Source: Bradyrhizobium sp. KBS0727 (GTDB taxonomy: Bacteria; Pseudomonadota; Alphaproteobacteria; Rhizobiales; Xanthobacteraceae). From it: 64,000 bases of DNA. Below the pieces are notes generated by a model that did not search any database, was not told the origin of the DNA, and saw only the letters and a list, made by a program, of their open reading frames with translations. Shown piece after piece: positions 1 through 7,398 of this stretch. Within the stretch, counting starts at the first letter, position 1. The number at the start of each line of letters is the position of its first letter. Made by a program: the position numbers and the translations under genes. The DNA lies in assembly GCF_005937885.2 (NCBI RefSeq), contig NZ_CP042176.1, positions 6,567,501-6,631,500 of the forward strand, written 5' to 3'.

Positions 1-338
1 GCGTCCGACATCAGGAACGGCAGTTCGCCGGCGCCGATGATCGGGAAACGACCTGGCTGATAGCCCGGGTTGATGTAGGTGACGTCGGCGATGCCGTCGC
101 GCGCCATGTCGTAATGGTCGAACGCCTTGCCGAGCTGCTGCGCCGGGAACACCTTCGACTTGATCGTGCCGCCGGATTCCTTTTCGACCGCCGCGCCCCA
201 ATCTTCCAGGGCCTTTTGCAGCGGGTGCGACGCCGGCACCCAGTGCGAAAGCTTAAGCTCGAAGGTTTTTTCCTGCGCCAACGCAGGCGTCACACTGGCG
301 GCGAGCAGCAACGCCAAAAACGCTTTTCTCATCGACAT
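1..338 (-). CDS. TRAP transporter solute-binding protein (DctP family), 3' end outside window
   Basis: The reverse strand encodes the N-terminal ~112 residues of a periplasmic binding protein; the frame runs open off the left edge. A signal peptide (KAFLALLLAASVTPALAQ) is followed by FELKLSHWVPASHPLQ and later FPAQQLGKAFDHYDMARDG, typical of DctP-type TRAP binding proteins that capture organic or aromatic acids for secondary uptake. Two in-frame ATGs exist, at 338 and 332. The GGGAG motif just upstream lies 3 nt from the first and 9 nt from the second, so 332 may be the real start. It is divergent from pobA, so an aromatic acid ligand is possible but only inferred. Confidence 0.85.
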   Translation of the reverse strand, partial: MSMRKAFLALLLAASVTPALAQEKTFELKLSHWVPASHPLQKALEDWGAAVEKESGGTIKSKVFPAQQLGKAFDHYDMARDGIADVTYINPGYQPGRFPIIGAGELPFLMSD

Positions 339-620
339 TCTCTCCCTTGGTGCATGAAGGCGGGCTTCGAGGTCCCGCTCTCGTTAGTTAACATGTTATA
401 TAGATCGCGCGATTTTTCAAGCCGGAGCTCGGCGCGGCGACAGCCTCGACAAAATTCGCACTCCGGGCGTCATGCCGGAATCTTCTTGCAGTGCGGTGCA
501 GCGAAACCAATTGTTTCGCTCCGGCGCTCTTTTCGAAAATTGTTATATGATATAATTATCATTGCAAGACTTGCCGGGAATGCGGCGGGCTCAACTGCAT
601 TAGACCATGGGAGCACACCG
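339..620. promoter_or_regulatory. Divergent TRAP/pobA intergenic region with two palindromes
   Basis: These 282 bases separate two divergent genes and are far more A/T-rich than the flanks. Two symmetric elements are visible: a perfect 10-bp palindrome TAACATGTTA at 389-398, nearer the TRAP gene, and TTATAT-G-ATATAA at 543-555, nearer pobA. The second overlaps a perfect -10-like TATAAT at 551-556, about 65 nt before the pobA start. Both could be operators for a regulator encoded elsewhere, because no regulator gene adjoins pobA here. No other gene is seen in the gap. Confidence 0.5.
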
Positions 621-1790
621 GTGCGCACGAAGGTAGCAATCATAGGGGCAGGTCCGGCTGGATTGTTGCTTGGGCAACTTCTTCATCTTTACGGCATCGA
701 CAACGTCATTGTCGAGCGCCAGACTCCGGATTACGTGCTCGGCCGCATCCGCGCCGGCCTGCTGGAGGAAGGCACCGTGGCGCTGCTCGACGAGGTCGGC
801 GCCGGCGCCCGCGCCCACGGCGAGGGGCTGGTCCACCACGGCGTGGAGCTCGCCTTCGGCGGCGCGCGGCACCGCATCGACATGTATGCCGCGACCGGCA
901 AGACCGTCATGATCTACGGCCAGACTGAAGTGACGCTTGACCTGATGAACGCCCGCAAGGCGGCCGGCCTCGCCACGGTCTACCAGGCCGCCGACGTCAA
1001 ACCGCATGATTTCGATACCGACCGTCCGCGCGTCAGCTACGTCAAGGACGGCGTTGCCCACGACATCGAATGCGACTTCATCGCCGGCTGCGACGGCTTC
1101 CACGGCGTCAGCCGCGCCAGCGTCAAGCCGTCGGCAATCCAGACCTTTGAGCGGATCTATCCGTTCGGCTGGCTCGGCATCCTCTCCGAGACGCCTCCGG
1201 TCAGCCCCGAACTGATCTACAACAACCACGCGCGGGGATTTGCGCTATGCACGATGCGCTCGTCCCACCGCAGCCGCTACTACGTGCAGTGCCCGCTCGA
1301 CGATCATATCGACCAATGGCCGGACGACCGGTTCTGGGACGAACTGAAGCGGCGGCTGGACCAGAAGGCGGTCGACGAGCTCGTCACCGGTCCCTCGATC
1401 GAAAAGAGCATCGCGCCGCTGCGCAGCTTCGTCGCCGAGCCGATGCGGTTCGGCCGGATGTTTCTGGCCGGCGACGCCTCCCACATCGTGCCGCCGACGG
1501 GGGCCAAGGGATTGAACCTGGCTGCCAGCGACGTGCATTACCTCTCGCAGGCGTTCCGGGAGTTTTATGACGAGAAATCCTCCGCCGGCATCGACGGCTA
1601 CTCAGCCAAGGCGTTGGCGCGGGTCTGGAAAGCGGTGCGGTTTTCGTGGTGGATGACCTCGATGCTGCACAGATTCCCCGACGAGGGCGAATTCGGCGCG
1701 CGCATCCAGCTCGCCGAGCTGGATTATCTCGTCAGCTCGAAAGCCGCGTCGGCGTCGCTGTCGGAGAACTATGTCGGGCTGCCGTTCTAG
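621..1790 (+). CDS. pobA: 4-hydroxybenzoate 3-monooxygenase
   Basis: FAD- and NAD(P)H-dependent flavoprotein hydroxylase of 389 residues, converting 4-hydroxybenzoate to protocatechuate in the cytoplasm and feeding ring cleavage by the beta-ketoadipate route. The length matches the PobA family (~390). The dinucleotide-binding GAGPAG lies at residues 9-14, the PobA signature GRIRAGLLEEGTV near 42-54, and the second FAD motif GDASHIVPPTGAKGLNLA near 284. The frame is open upstream to 114, but homology begins at a GTG (621) directly before the Rossmann strand, so I reject the longer version. The divergent TRAP binding protein may help supply the substrate (inference). Confidence 0.93.
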   Translation: MRTKVAIIGAGPAGLLLGQLLHLYGIDNVIVERQTPDYVLGRIRAGLLEEGTVALLDEVGAGARAHGEGLVHHGVELAFGGARHRIDMYAATGKTVMIYGQTEVTLDLMNARKAAGLATVYQAADVKPHDFDTDRPRVSYVKDGVAHDIECDFIAGCDGFHGVSRASVKPSAIQTFERIYPFGWLGILSETPPVSPELIYNNHARGFALCTMRSSHRSRYYVQCPLDDHIDQWPDDRFWDELKRRLDQKAVDELVTGPSIEKSIAPLRSFVAEPMRFGRMFLAGDASHIVPPTGAKGLNLAASDVHYLSQAFREFYDEKSSAGIDGYSAKALARVWKAVRFSWWMTSMLHRFPDEGEFGARIQLAELDYLVSSKAASASLSENYVGLPF

Positions 1791-1809
1791 CGTTGGCGCG
1801 TTCAAGCAC

Positions 1810-1891
1810 CGTCATTCCGGGGCGATGCGTAGCATCGAACCCGGAATCTCGAGATTCCGGATATGGTCCTTCGGACCATTCCGGAATGACG
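1810..1891. repeat. Dispersed palindromic repeat, family A (copy 1)
   Basis: The element starts with CGTCATTCCGGGG and ends with CCGGAATGACG, its near reverse complement. Inner hairpins (CCGGAATCTCGAGATTCCGG and TGGTCCTTCGGACCA) make it a nested stem-loop structure. A close copy lies at 38229-38310. It sits between pobA and the thioesterase gene and contains no gene. Confidence 0.8.
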
Positions 1892-2012
1892 TGCAATACA
1901 ATCAAGCGCGTTTCAAACACCCGCCGAAATCCCGTTTAAAACTTTGTAGGCGGTGCGGTTCGCGCGCGAATGGCGTTTAGTGGCGACAGATATCGTCAAC
2001 ACGCGAGTTTGC

Positions 2013-2441
2013 ATGACCACATCAGATATCCCCGAAGGTTTTGAGCGCCATTTCAGGCAGAGCCCGCTGACCGATCCCTGGGAGCCGCTCTATTCGAAGC
2101 GGACCGACAAGGCCGTCATTATTGGATTGCGGCTCGCCAGGCCGCACACCAACGGCCGCGGCCTGATTCATGGCGGGCTGATTGCAGCACTTTCCGACAA
2201 CGCCATGGGCTATAGCTGCTCCCATAAAATGGGCGGGGTATCGTCGCTGGTGACGATCGGACTTGCGGTCGATTTCATCGGCACCGCCGAGGTCGGGCAA
2301 TGGCTTGCGGTCGAGAGCGACGTCATCAAGACCGGCAGCACGATCTGCTTTGCCCAAAGCCTGATCAAGGCCGACGACGTCATCATTGCGCGCGCCAACG
2401 GAACGTTTCGCGTGGTGCCGAAGAAAGCGCCCGTGCCCTAA
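2013..2441 (+). CDS. PaaI-type hotdog-fold acyl-CoA thioesterase
   Basis: Predicted 142-residue hotdog-fold protein. The motif GLIHGGLIAALSDNAMGYSC is the conserved helix-entry region of the PaaI/4-hydroxybenzoyl-CoA thioesterase superfamily, whose members hydrolyse acyl- or aryl-CoA thioesters. The frame is open further upstream (1953), but the family N-terminus fits the ATG at 2013. Its stop overlaps that of the convergent LysR gene by 4 bp. The natural substrate cannot be told from sequence; the neighbouring pobA makes an aromatic thioester possible but unproven. Confidence 0.82.
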   Translation: MTTSDIPEGFERHFRQSPLTDPWEPLYSKRTDKAVIIGLRLARPHTNGRGLIHGGLIAALSDNAMGYSCSHKMGGVSSLVTIGLAVDFIGTAEVGQWLAVESDVIKTGSTICFAQSLIKADDVIIARANGTFRVVPKKAPVP

Positions 2442-3331
2442 CCGAAGTGCCAGTCGGCAGTCTCAGTCACGAGATCGATGAAGGTGCGGACCTTGGCCGA
2501 CAGCAGCCGCGAGGTCGGGTAGACGATCTGGACCGGCATGGCGGGCAGTTCGAATTTGGCCAATACGATTCTGACGTGGCCGCGCTTGAGTGAACCCGCT
2601 GCCTGGTAGGCCAGCACGCGCGTCAGACCGCCGCCCTGCTCGGCATGCTGGATCGCGGCATCGGCGCTGTTGGTGGAGAAACGCGGCGCAATGGCGACGC
2701 GGACCTCATTGCCGTCCTCGACAAAGCGCCAGTCCGCCATCCCGGCAGTAGCGCCGAACTGGATGGTGTCGTGCGCGGCGATGGCGCCGGGCGTCTTTGG
2801 TTCGCCGCGCGCCTTGAGATAGCCGGACGACGCCACCACGATCCGCCGCATCTCGCCGACGTGACGCGCCACCAGGCTGGAATCTGCGAGCTGGCCGATC
2901 CGCACCGCGAGGTCGACACCGTCTTCCACCAGACTGACCATGCGATCCTCGAGCCGCAACTCGCCGGAGACTTCCGGATAGCGCGTCAGATAGGCCGACA
3001 TCAGGGGACTGACATGAAGGCGGCCGAAGCCGACCGGCGCCGAGACCACCAACCTGCCGCTCGGCCGCGTCCGTTCGCCCTCGGCCGCGCTTTCGGCCTC
3101 CTCGACATCGGCCAAAATCCGGCGCACCCGTTCCAGGTAGCGGCTACCTGCGTCGGTCAACGCCACCGAGCGCGTGGTCCGTTGCAATAGCCGCGCGCCG
3201 AGCCGGTCTTCCAGCGCTGCAATCAACCGCGTCACGCCTGACGGCGACAAGCGGAGCTTGCGGGCTGCCGGCGCAAACCCCTGCAGGTCGGCGACAGCGA
3301 CAAAGGCCTGCATGGCATCGATACGGTCCAT
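2438..3331 (-). CDS. LysR-family transcriptional regulator
   Basis: Protein of 297 residues, the usual LysR length. An N-terminal winged helix-turn-helix (residues 1-60, with AARKLRLSPSGVTRLIAALE as the HTH) is followed by a periplasmic-binding-protein-like effector domain. The 125-bp gap upstream separates it from the divergent carboxymuconolactone-decarboxylase-like gene, the classic LysR layout, so it probably controls that gene and the following FMN-binding-oxidase gene as well as itself. The effector is unknown. Confidence 0.9.
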   Translation of the reverse strand: MDRIDAMQAFVAVADLQGFAPAARKLRLSPSGVTRLIAALEDRLGARLLQRTTRSVALTDAGSRYLERVRRILADVEEAESAAEGERTRPSGRLVVSAPVGFGRLHVSPLMSAYLTRYPEVSGELRLEDRMVSLVEDGVDLAVRIGQLADSSLVARHVGEMRRIVVASSGYLKARGEPKTPGAIAAHDTIQFGATAGMADWRFVEDGNEVRVAIAPRFSTNSADAAIQHAEQGGGLTRVLAYQAAGSLKRGHVRIVLAKFELPAMPVQIVYPTSRLLSAKVRTFIDLVTETADWHFG

Positions 3332-3456
3332 CGCATTATTTCATATCCGGCAATAGTGTAGTGTCAATTCATATAATTGTCCCAGAAATGGATGGAACGC
3401 ATATTCGGGCCATGGCGAGCAGGTGCTCGTCGCCAAACACCTAAAGGACCGCCGCC

Positions 3457-4005
3457 ATGACCCGCCTCCCCACTCCCGCCTCGATCGAAGCCTCCCCCGC
3501 CGCCGCCCAGCCGCTGCTGGAGGCGGTCAAGAAGCAACTCGGCGTGGTGCCGAACCTGTTCCGGCTGGTCGGCACCAGCCCGGCCGCGCTGGAGGGTTAT
3601 CTCGGCCTCAACGGTGCACTGGCCAAGGGCGCGCTCGAGGCCCCGACCCGCGAGCGAATCGCGCTGGCCGTCGCCGAGGTCAACGGCTGCGACTACTGCC
3701 TGTCCGCGCATTCCTATCTCGCCAAGAACCTCGCCAAGCTGTCTGACGTCGAAATCGCGGCCAACCGCAACGGCGGCTCCGGCGATCCAAAGGCCGACGC
3801 GGCGGTTGGTTTCGCCGTCAAGCTGGTGAAGGCCCGCGGCCATGTCACCGATGCCGATATCAAGGCGGTCAAGGACGCCGGCTACAACGACGCGCAACTG
3901 ATCGAGATCGTGCTGCACGTCGCGCTCAACACGCTGACCAATTACGTCAATGAAGTCGCGAAGACCGAAATCGATTTCCCGGTGGTTACGGTCAAGGCCG
4001 CATAG
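3457..4005 (+). CDS. Carboxymuconolactone decarboxylase/AhpD-like protein
   Basis: Predicted 182-residue all-helical protein of the CMD family. It carries the AhpD-type peroxidase signature at residues 74-85 (E74, C78-D-Y-C81, H85), so a thiol-dependent peroxidase or alkylhydroperoxidase role is more likely than decarboxylation. The N-terminal part (KKQLGVVPNLFRLVG) is typical of the peroxidase-related subgroup. It is divergent from a LysR gene and followed 75 bp later by an FMN-binding-oxidase-like gene, suggesting a small redox-response operon. Confidence 0.85.
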   Translation: MTRLPTPASIEASPAAAQPLLEAVKKQLGVVPNLFRLVGTSPAALEGYLGLNGALAKGALEAPTRERIALAVAEVNGCDYCLSAHSYLAKNLAKLSDVEIAANRNGGSGDPKADAAVGFAVKLVKARGHVTDADIKAVKDAGYNDAQLIEIVLHVALNTLTNYVNEVAKTEIDFPVVTVKAA

Positions 4006-4080
4006 TGTAGTGCCCGCGGCGCGTCGATCTCACCGGCGCGCCGGCTGCCTTGCTGGGAACCAGGTTCATAGGAGGCCCAG

Positions 4081-4740
4081 ATGCCCGACGTTCACACTTC
4101 TTCCGGCGAGAGTTTTTCCAGCGATGTCGCCTTCACCCCGGCGGTGAAAGCGATACAGGCCCGCAAGGGGTCGCGCGACGCCTACGCCCATGTCGAACAG
4201 AGCGGCGGGTGGCGCACGGAGATCGACGAAAATCTCGCCGGGTTCCTGGCCGAGACCAACAGTTTCTATTTCGCCACCGCCAGCGCGGACGGCCAGCCTT
4301 ATATGCAGCATCGCGGCGGCCCGAAAGGCTTCATCAGGGTCCTGGACAAGAACACCATCGCCTTTGCCGACTACAGCGGCAACCGGCAGTACATCACGCA
4401 GGGCAATCTCTCGGAGAATCCGAAGGCGCATATCTTCGTGATGGACTATGCACATCGCCGGCGCGTCAAGATATGGGGTGAGGCCCGCGTCGTCGACGAC
4501 GATCCGGCACTGACGAAATCGCTGATGCCGCAAGGCTACCGGGCGCGGCCCGAGCAAGTCATCCTGTTTCGGATTTCGGCCTGGGACACCAACTGCGCGC
4601 AGCACATCCCGCAAAAGTTCGACGCCGCCGACGTGGCACAAGCACTCGCCATGCGCGATGGCCGGATTGCCGAGCTGGAGGCAGAACTGGCTGCATTGAA
4701 GGGCCAGTCGGCGCCAACGAGCCAGAGCGTGGACTCATGA
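4081..4740 (+). CDS. Pyridoxamine 5'-phosphate oxidase-related FMN-binding protein
   Basis: Protein of 219 residues with a split-barrel FMN-binding fold: the stretch FYFATASADGQPYMQHRGGP (about residues 61-80) followed by IAFADYSGNRQYITQGNL matches the PPOX/general stress protein 26 class. A strong AGGAGG lies 5 nt before the ATG. The C-terminal 30 residues (AMRDGRIAELEAELAALKG) form a short predicted coiled coil. It is probably co-transcribed with the CMD gene under the divergent LysR protein. The substrate is unknown; it is unlikely to be the PdxH of vitamin B6 synthesis. Confidence 0.85.
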   Translation: MPDVHTSSGESFSSDVAFTPAVKAIQARKGSRDAYAHVEQSGGWRTEIDENLAGFLAETNSFYFATASADGQPYMQHRGGPKGFIRVLDKNTIAFADYSGNRQYITQGNLSENPKAHIFVMDYAHRRRVKIWGEARVVDDDPALTKSLMPQGYRARPEQVILFRISAWDTNCAQHIPQKFDAADVAQALAMRDGRIAELEAELAALKGQSAPTSQSVDS

Positions 4741-4815
4741 CGCCGACATATCTCCATCAAGCCGTTCGATTGATTGCTCAGAAATCATCAGAGCAGTCGT
4801 TCACATACGGCAATT

Positions 4816-5472
4816 TCAAACGGCCGCCTCAGCCGGTTCTGACATCGTCACCCGGTTCTTTACGCTGGGACGCTCCTGCATGGTCGCGTACCAGGCCTGA
4901 AGTGCCTCGCACTCCGCTGGCACCGGCAGCTCCACGAGCCCCGCAAAAATCAAACCGCCTATGACCGTGATGTCGGCCATCGAGAACACCTCACCGGTGA
5001 CGAACGGTTGTCTTTTCAAAATGCCATCGAAGTAGTGCATCCCCCTTAGGGCTTTGTCGCGCTGACGGAACCCCCACTCGGCGTTCTGATAAATCTCGAC
5101 GTCGGGCCCAAGCCCCGGCGTGGCGTGGTGGAAGTAAACACTGACAGCGTCGAGCAGCTCCAACTCGGCGCGCTTACTCATCATGTGGATCAGGCCCTTC
5201 TCGCGCGGTGACCTGCCGGTGAGTGCGGGAGCGCCATCAAGCGCATCAAGGTATTCGGTAATGGCCGTGCACTCGGCAATGAGGGTCCCGTCGTCGAGTT
5301 CGAGTACCGGCAGCGTGCCTGAGTAATTCTTGGCGAGGAACGCGGGCTTCTTGTGCTCGCCTTTCCAGAGATCGACCGACACGAACTGGACACGCGATTG
5401 CAGGCTCTTCTCGGCCAGAGCGATACGGACGCGGGCCGGGTATGGACCGGTGGGCCAATCGTAAATCTTCAT
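4816..5472 (-). CDS. Glutathione S-transferase family protein
   Basis: Protein of 218 residues with an N-terminal thioredoxin-like domain (about 1-80; GTLPVLELDDGTLIAE holds the cis-proline and the glutathione gamma-glutamyl contact) and an all-helical C-terminal domain with FSMADITVIGG, the conserved N-cap motif. It would conjugate or reduce electrophiles with glutathione in the cytosol. It is divergent from a TetR gene, and a palindromic operator begins 19 bp upstream of its start, so it is probably the repressed target. Confidence 0.9.
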   Translation of the reverse strand: MKIYDWPTGPYPARVRIALAEKSLQSRVQFVSVDLWKGEHKKPAFLAKNYSGTLPVLELDDGTLIAECTAITEYLDALDGAPALTGRSPREKGLIHMMSKRAELELLDAVSVYFHHATPGLGPDVEIYQNAEWGFRQRDKALRGMHYFDGILKRQPFVTGEVFSMADITVIGGLIFAGLVELPVPAECEALQAWYATMQERPSVKNRVTMSEPAEAAV

Positions 5473-5490
5473 CGTCTTCCCTCGCTGCTA

Positions 5491-5510
5491 CCTACCTAAC
5501 AGTTGGTAGG
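5491..5510. promoter_or_regulatory. TetR operator 1 (CCTACC-N8-GGTAGG)
   Basis: A perfect 6-bp inverted repeat with an 8-bp spacer in the divergent GST/TetR gap. A second site with the same geometry lies 43 bp away. Likely binding site of the TetR protein at 5582. Confidence 0.7.
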
Positions 5511-5533
5511 GGTTACGGGTTGCGCTGTCAATG

Positions 5534-5553
5534 CCTATCTGTCACTTGGTAGG
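5534..5553. promoter_or_regulatory. TetR operator 2 (CCTATC-N8-GGTAGG)
   Basis: Same 6-8-6 layout as operator 1, with a single base change in the left arm. It lies 29 bp upstream of the TetR start codon, a position suited to autorepression. Confidence 0.68.
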
Positions 5554-5581
5554 TAGTGACGGCGAAGCGGGAGGCAGGAAA

Positions 5582-6145
5582 ATGGGTGCAAGCTCCAAGG
5601 AAGCCATCCTGGCGGCCGCCAAACGGATCGCGCAGGCGCATGGCTACAGCGGCTTGAATTTCCGCTATCTCGCGGACGACGTGGGCATCAAGGCCGCGAG
5701 CATCTACCACCATTTCCCGAGCAAGGCCGATCTCGGCGCAGCGGTAGCGAGGCGCTATTGGGAGGATACCGCGGCCGATCTCGAGTCGATGTTGGCCGAA
5801 ACCTCGGATCCGGTCCGCTGCCTGCGCCGATATCCCGATGTGTTTCGCAAATCGCTCGAGAGTGACAATCGCATGTGCCTCTGCAGCTTCATGTCTGCCG
5901 AATATGATGATCTGCCGGAAGCGGTGAAGAAGGAGGTCCAAACCTTCGCCGATGTCAACGTGGCGTGGCTCAGCAAGGTGCTGTCCGCTGCGGCCGTGGT
6001 CAATTCCGGGGAGAGCGAACAGCGGGCTCGCGCAATCTTCGCCGCTGTCGCCGGCGCCCAGCTCATGGCGAGGAGTCGCTCGGATATCTCGCTCTACGAC
6101 GCGTTGATCGATAGCTATCGCGTGGCGGGCCTCCTGCCGGCGTAG
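5582..6145 (+). CDS. TetR-family transcriptional regulator
   Basis: Protein of 187 residues. The N-terminal HTH is clear (LNFRYLADDVGIKAASIYHH, about residues 24-43, followed by FPSKADLGAAV), with a helical ligand-binding domain after it. The frame is open to 5531, but that start would lie inside an operator; the ATG at 5582 has GGAGG 7 nt upstream. Its neighbour is the divergent GST gene, and the shared gap holds two matching palindromes. The inducer is probably an electrophile handled by the GST (inference). Confidence 0.9.
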   Translation: MGASSKEAILAAAKRIAQAHGYSGLNFRYLADDVGIKAASIYHHFPSKADLGAAVARRYWEDTAADLESMLAETSDPVRCLRRYPDVFRKSLESDNRMCLCSFMSAEYDDLPEAVKKEVQTFADVNVAWLSKVLSAAAVVNSGESEQRARAIFAAVAGAQLMARSRSDISLYDALIDSYRVAGLLPA

Positions 6146-6218
6146 ACGGTGCAATATTCCATAGCCGACGCGCGGCACAGCAAGCCCGGTTCTGATTACC
6201 AGACCGTGCTCGCACTCG

Positions 6219-6947
6219 TCAGGCGGCTTCCTGCAGCGGCGCCCAGGCGAATTCCGGGTAGTATTGCAGCATCATCCGGTCGACATAGGCGGTGAGGTTT
6301 GCGAACCGCTCGGTCCGCTGCCGCAACGGCGACTCGAAGAACGGCGTCAGGATTCCGGACAGCGCGCCGAACGCGGTAGCGTCGGTGCCACAGGGCGTAT
6401 CGCCCATCAGGTACGGCTTGTCGCCAAGCTGCACCGACAGTGCAAACAGCGAGCGGACCGCGAGATCGACGTCTTCTTCCGGCGCGTGGCGGCCGAGGCC
6501 GCTGAGCAGATAGTTCTCGGCGACACGAAACTGCGCATCCTCGCGCAGTTTTTCGCGCTGATGCGCCGGCACTGCATCGAAGAAATGCGCCGGCCCCTTG
6601 GCGAAGTTGTCGGCATCGACCCAGCGCGCGCCGACCAGCGCCCAGTAGATGTGGTGTTCGATCATCCGCTCGAACGCCCAGGCTTGGGCGCGCGCCTGCA
6701 ACGACAGCGGCGCATCGAAATCGAAGCCGTATTTGCCCTCGAGATGGGCGCGGATGAAGGTGGAATCGGCAATACTCTCGGCGTCGTCGACGATGTAGGG
6801 CAGTTGCCCCTTGGGAGAGGTCGGCGGCCTCGCCTTCTCCTTGCGATAGGCAAGACCGGCCATTTTCAACTGGACTTCGGTCTTGGTCACAAAGGGGCTG
6901 ATTTCCGGCAGGCCGAACCCGGCGCCGAAGCCATAAAGGGTAATCAT
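6219..6947 (-). CDS. GST-like protein, failed-axon-connections/metaxin type
   Basis: Protein of 242 residues with an N-terminal thioredoxin-like fold (ITLYGFGAGFGLPEISPFV, then KARPPTSPKGQLPYIVDD) and a helical C-terminal domain ending in DKPYLMGDTPCGTDATAFGA. This arrangement is seen in bacterial relatives of failed-axon-connections and metaxin proteins, often annotated as glutathione S-transferase. I place the start at 6947, where TCGGGAGACCAAC precedes the ATG, rather than at 6968 or at 7074 in another frame. A 22-bp palindrome shared with the WYL regulator gene lies ~70 bp upstream. Confidence 0.82.
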   Translation of the reverse strand: MITLYGFGAGFGLPEISPFVTKTEVQLKMAGLAYRKEKARPPTSPKGQLPYIVDDAESIADSTFIRAHLEGKYGFDFDAPLSLQARAQAWAFERMIEHHIYWALVGARWVDADNFAKGPAHFFDAVPAHQREKLREDAQFRVAENYLLSGLGRHAPEEDVDLAVRSLFALSVQLGDKPYLMGDTPCGTDATAFGALSGILTPFFESPLRQRTERFANLTAYVDRMMLQYYPEFAWAPLQEAA

Positions 6948-7006
6948 GTTGGTCTCCCGATCTTTCAAAACGTCCTCGCAAAACGTGCCTGAAAACGTGC
7001 CCGACC

Positions 7007-7279
7007 CTAGCGACCCCCTGCTGCCACCATGGTGTCAGCAGCCTTGAGTTCCCGCGCGAGGCACCGCTTCCCATGGCGGATTCTGCAAGCCAACAAGGCC
7101 AACTGCCCTTGCGCGAGGACGCACATTGCTGTGAATGAGCGCAGCACCAGTTCCACCATCGCCCAGCGCAGGTCTGATGTCGTGGAGTGGATGGAAACCA
7201 GCTGCTCCAGTGCGAAAAACTGGGCGTTCAAGAGGGGGTGGCTCCTTCCCGGAAAGCCGAATTCGCTGAAAAACGTCAT
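7007..7279 (-). CDS. Hypothetical 90-residue protein
   Basis: Small frame between the GST-like gene and the WYL regulator gene. The ATG at 7279 has GAAGGG about 9 nt upstream. I recognise no domain; the middle (SFTAMCVLAQGQLALLACRI) is hydrophobic and could be one membrane segment. Its 3' end overlaps the palindrome at 7019-7040, which lies in the GST promoter region, so the frame may be a chance ORF in regulatory DNA. Treat as tentative. Confidence 0.35.
   Translation of the reverse strand: MTFFSEFGFPGRSHPLLNAQFFALEQLVSIHSTTSDLRWAMVELVLRSFTAMCVLAQGQLALLACRIRHGKRCLARELKAADTMVAAGGR
7019..7040. promoter_or_regulatory. 22-bp palindrome, copy 1 (likely WYL-regulator operator)
   Basis: TGCTGcCA-CCATGG-TGtCAGCA: symmetric at every position except the paired bases 6 and 17. 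It lies about 72 bp upstream of the GST-like gene. Copy 2 at 7327-7348 has the same outer arms and the same two asymmetric bases. Confidence 0.65.
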
Positions 7280-7326
7280 GGACAAATTCCCTTCAATTGA
7301 GGTGTTGTCCTTATCTACGCGATCCC

Positions 7327-7348
7327 TGCTGCCAGCATGCTGTCAGCA
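7327..7348. promoter_or_regulatory. 22-bp palindrome, copy 2 (likely WYL-regulator operator)
   Basis: TGCTGcCA-GCATGC-TGtCAGCA, about 50 bp upstream of the WYL regulator start. It differs from copy 1 only in a compensated pair in the centre (C/G swapped to G/C), so symmetry is kept. Confidence 0.65.
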
Positions 7349-7398
7349 TCGGCGAGGCGCCCCCAAAGAAAAGAGACTTCTAGGAAAAGAGATTTGCC

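Noticed and set aside
114..620. N-terminal extension of pobA by 169 codons
   Set aside because: It overlaps the TRAP binding-protein gene and the A/T-rich promoter region; PobA homology starts at 621.
6196..7074. 292-codon frame on the - strand
   Set aside because: Overlaps the GST-like gene in another frame and is Arg/Ala-rich without domains.
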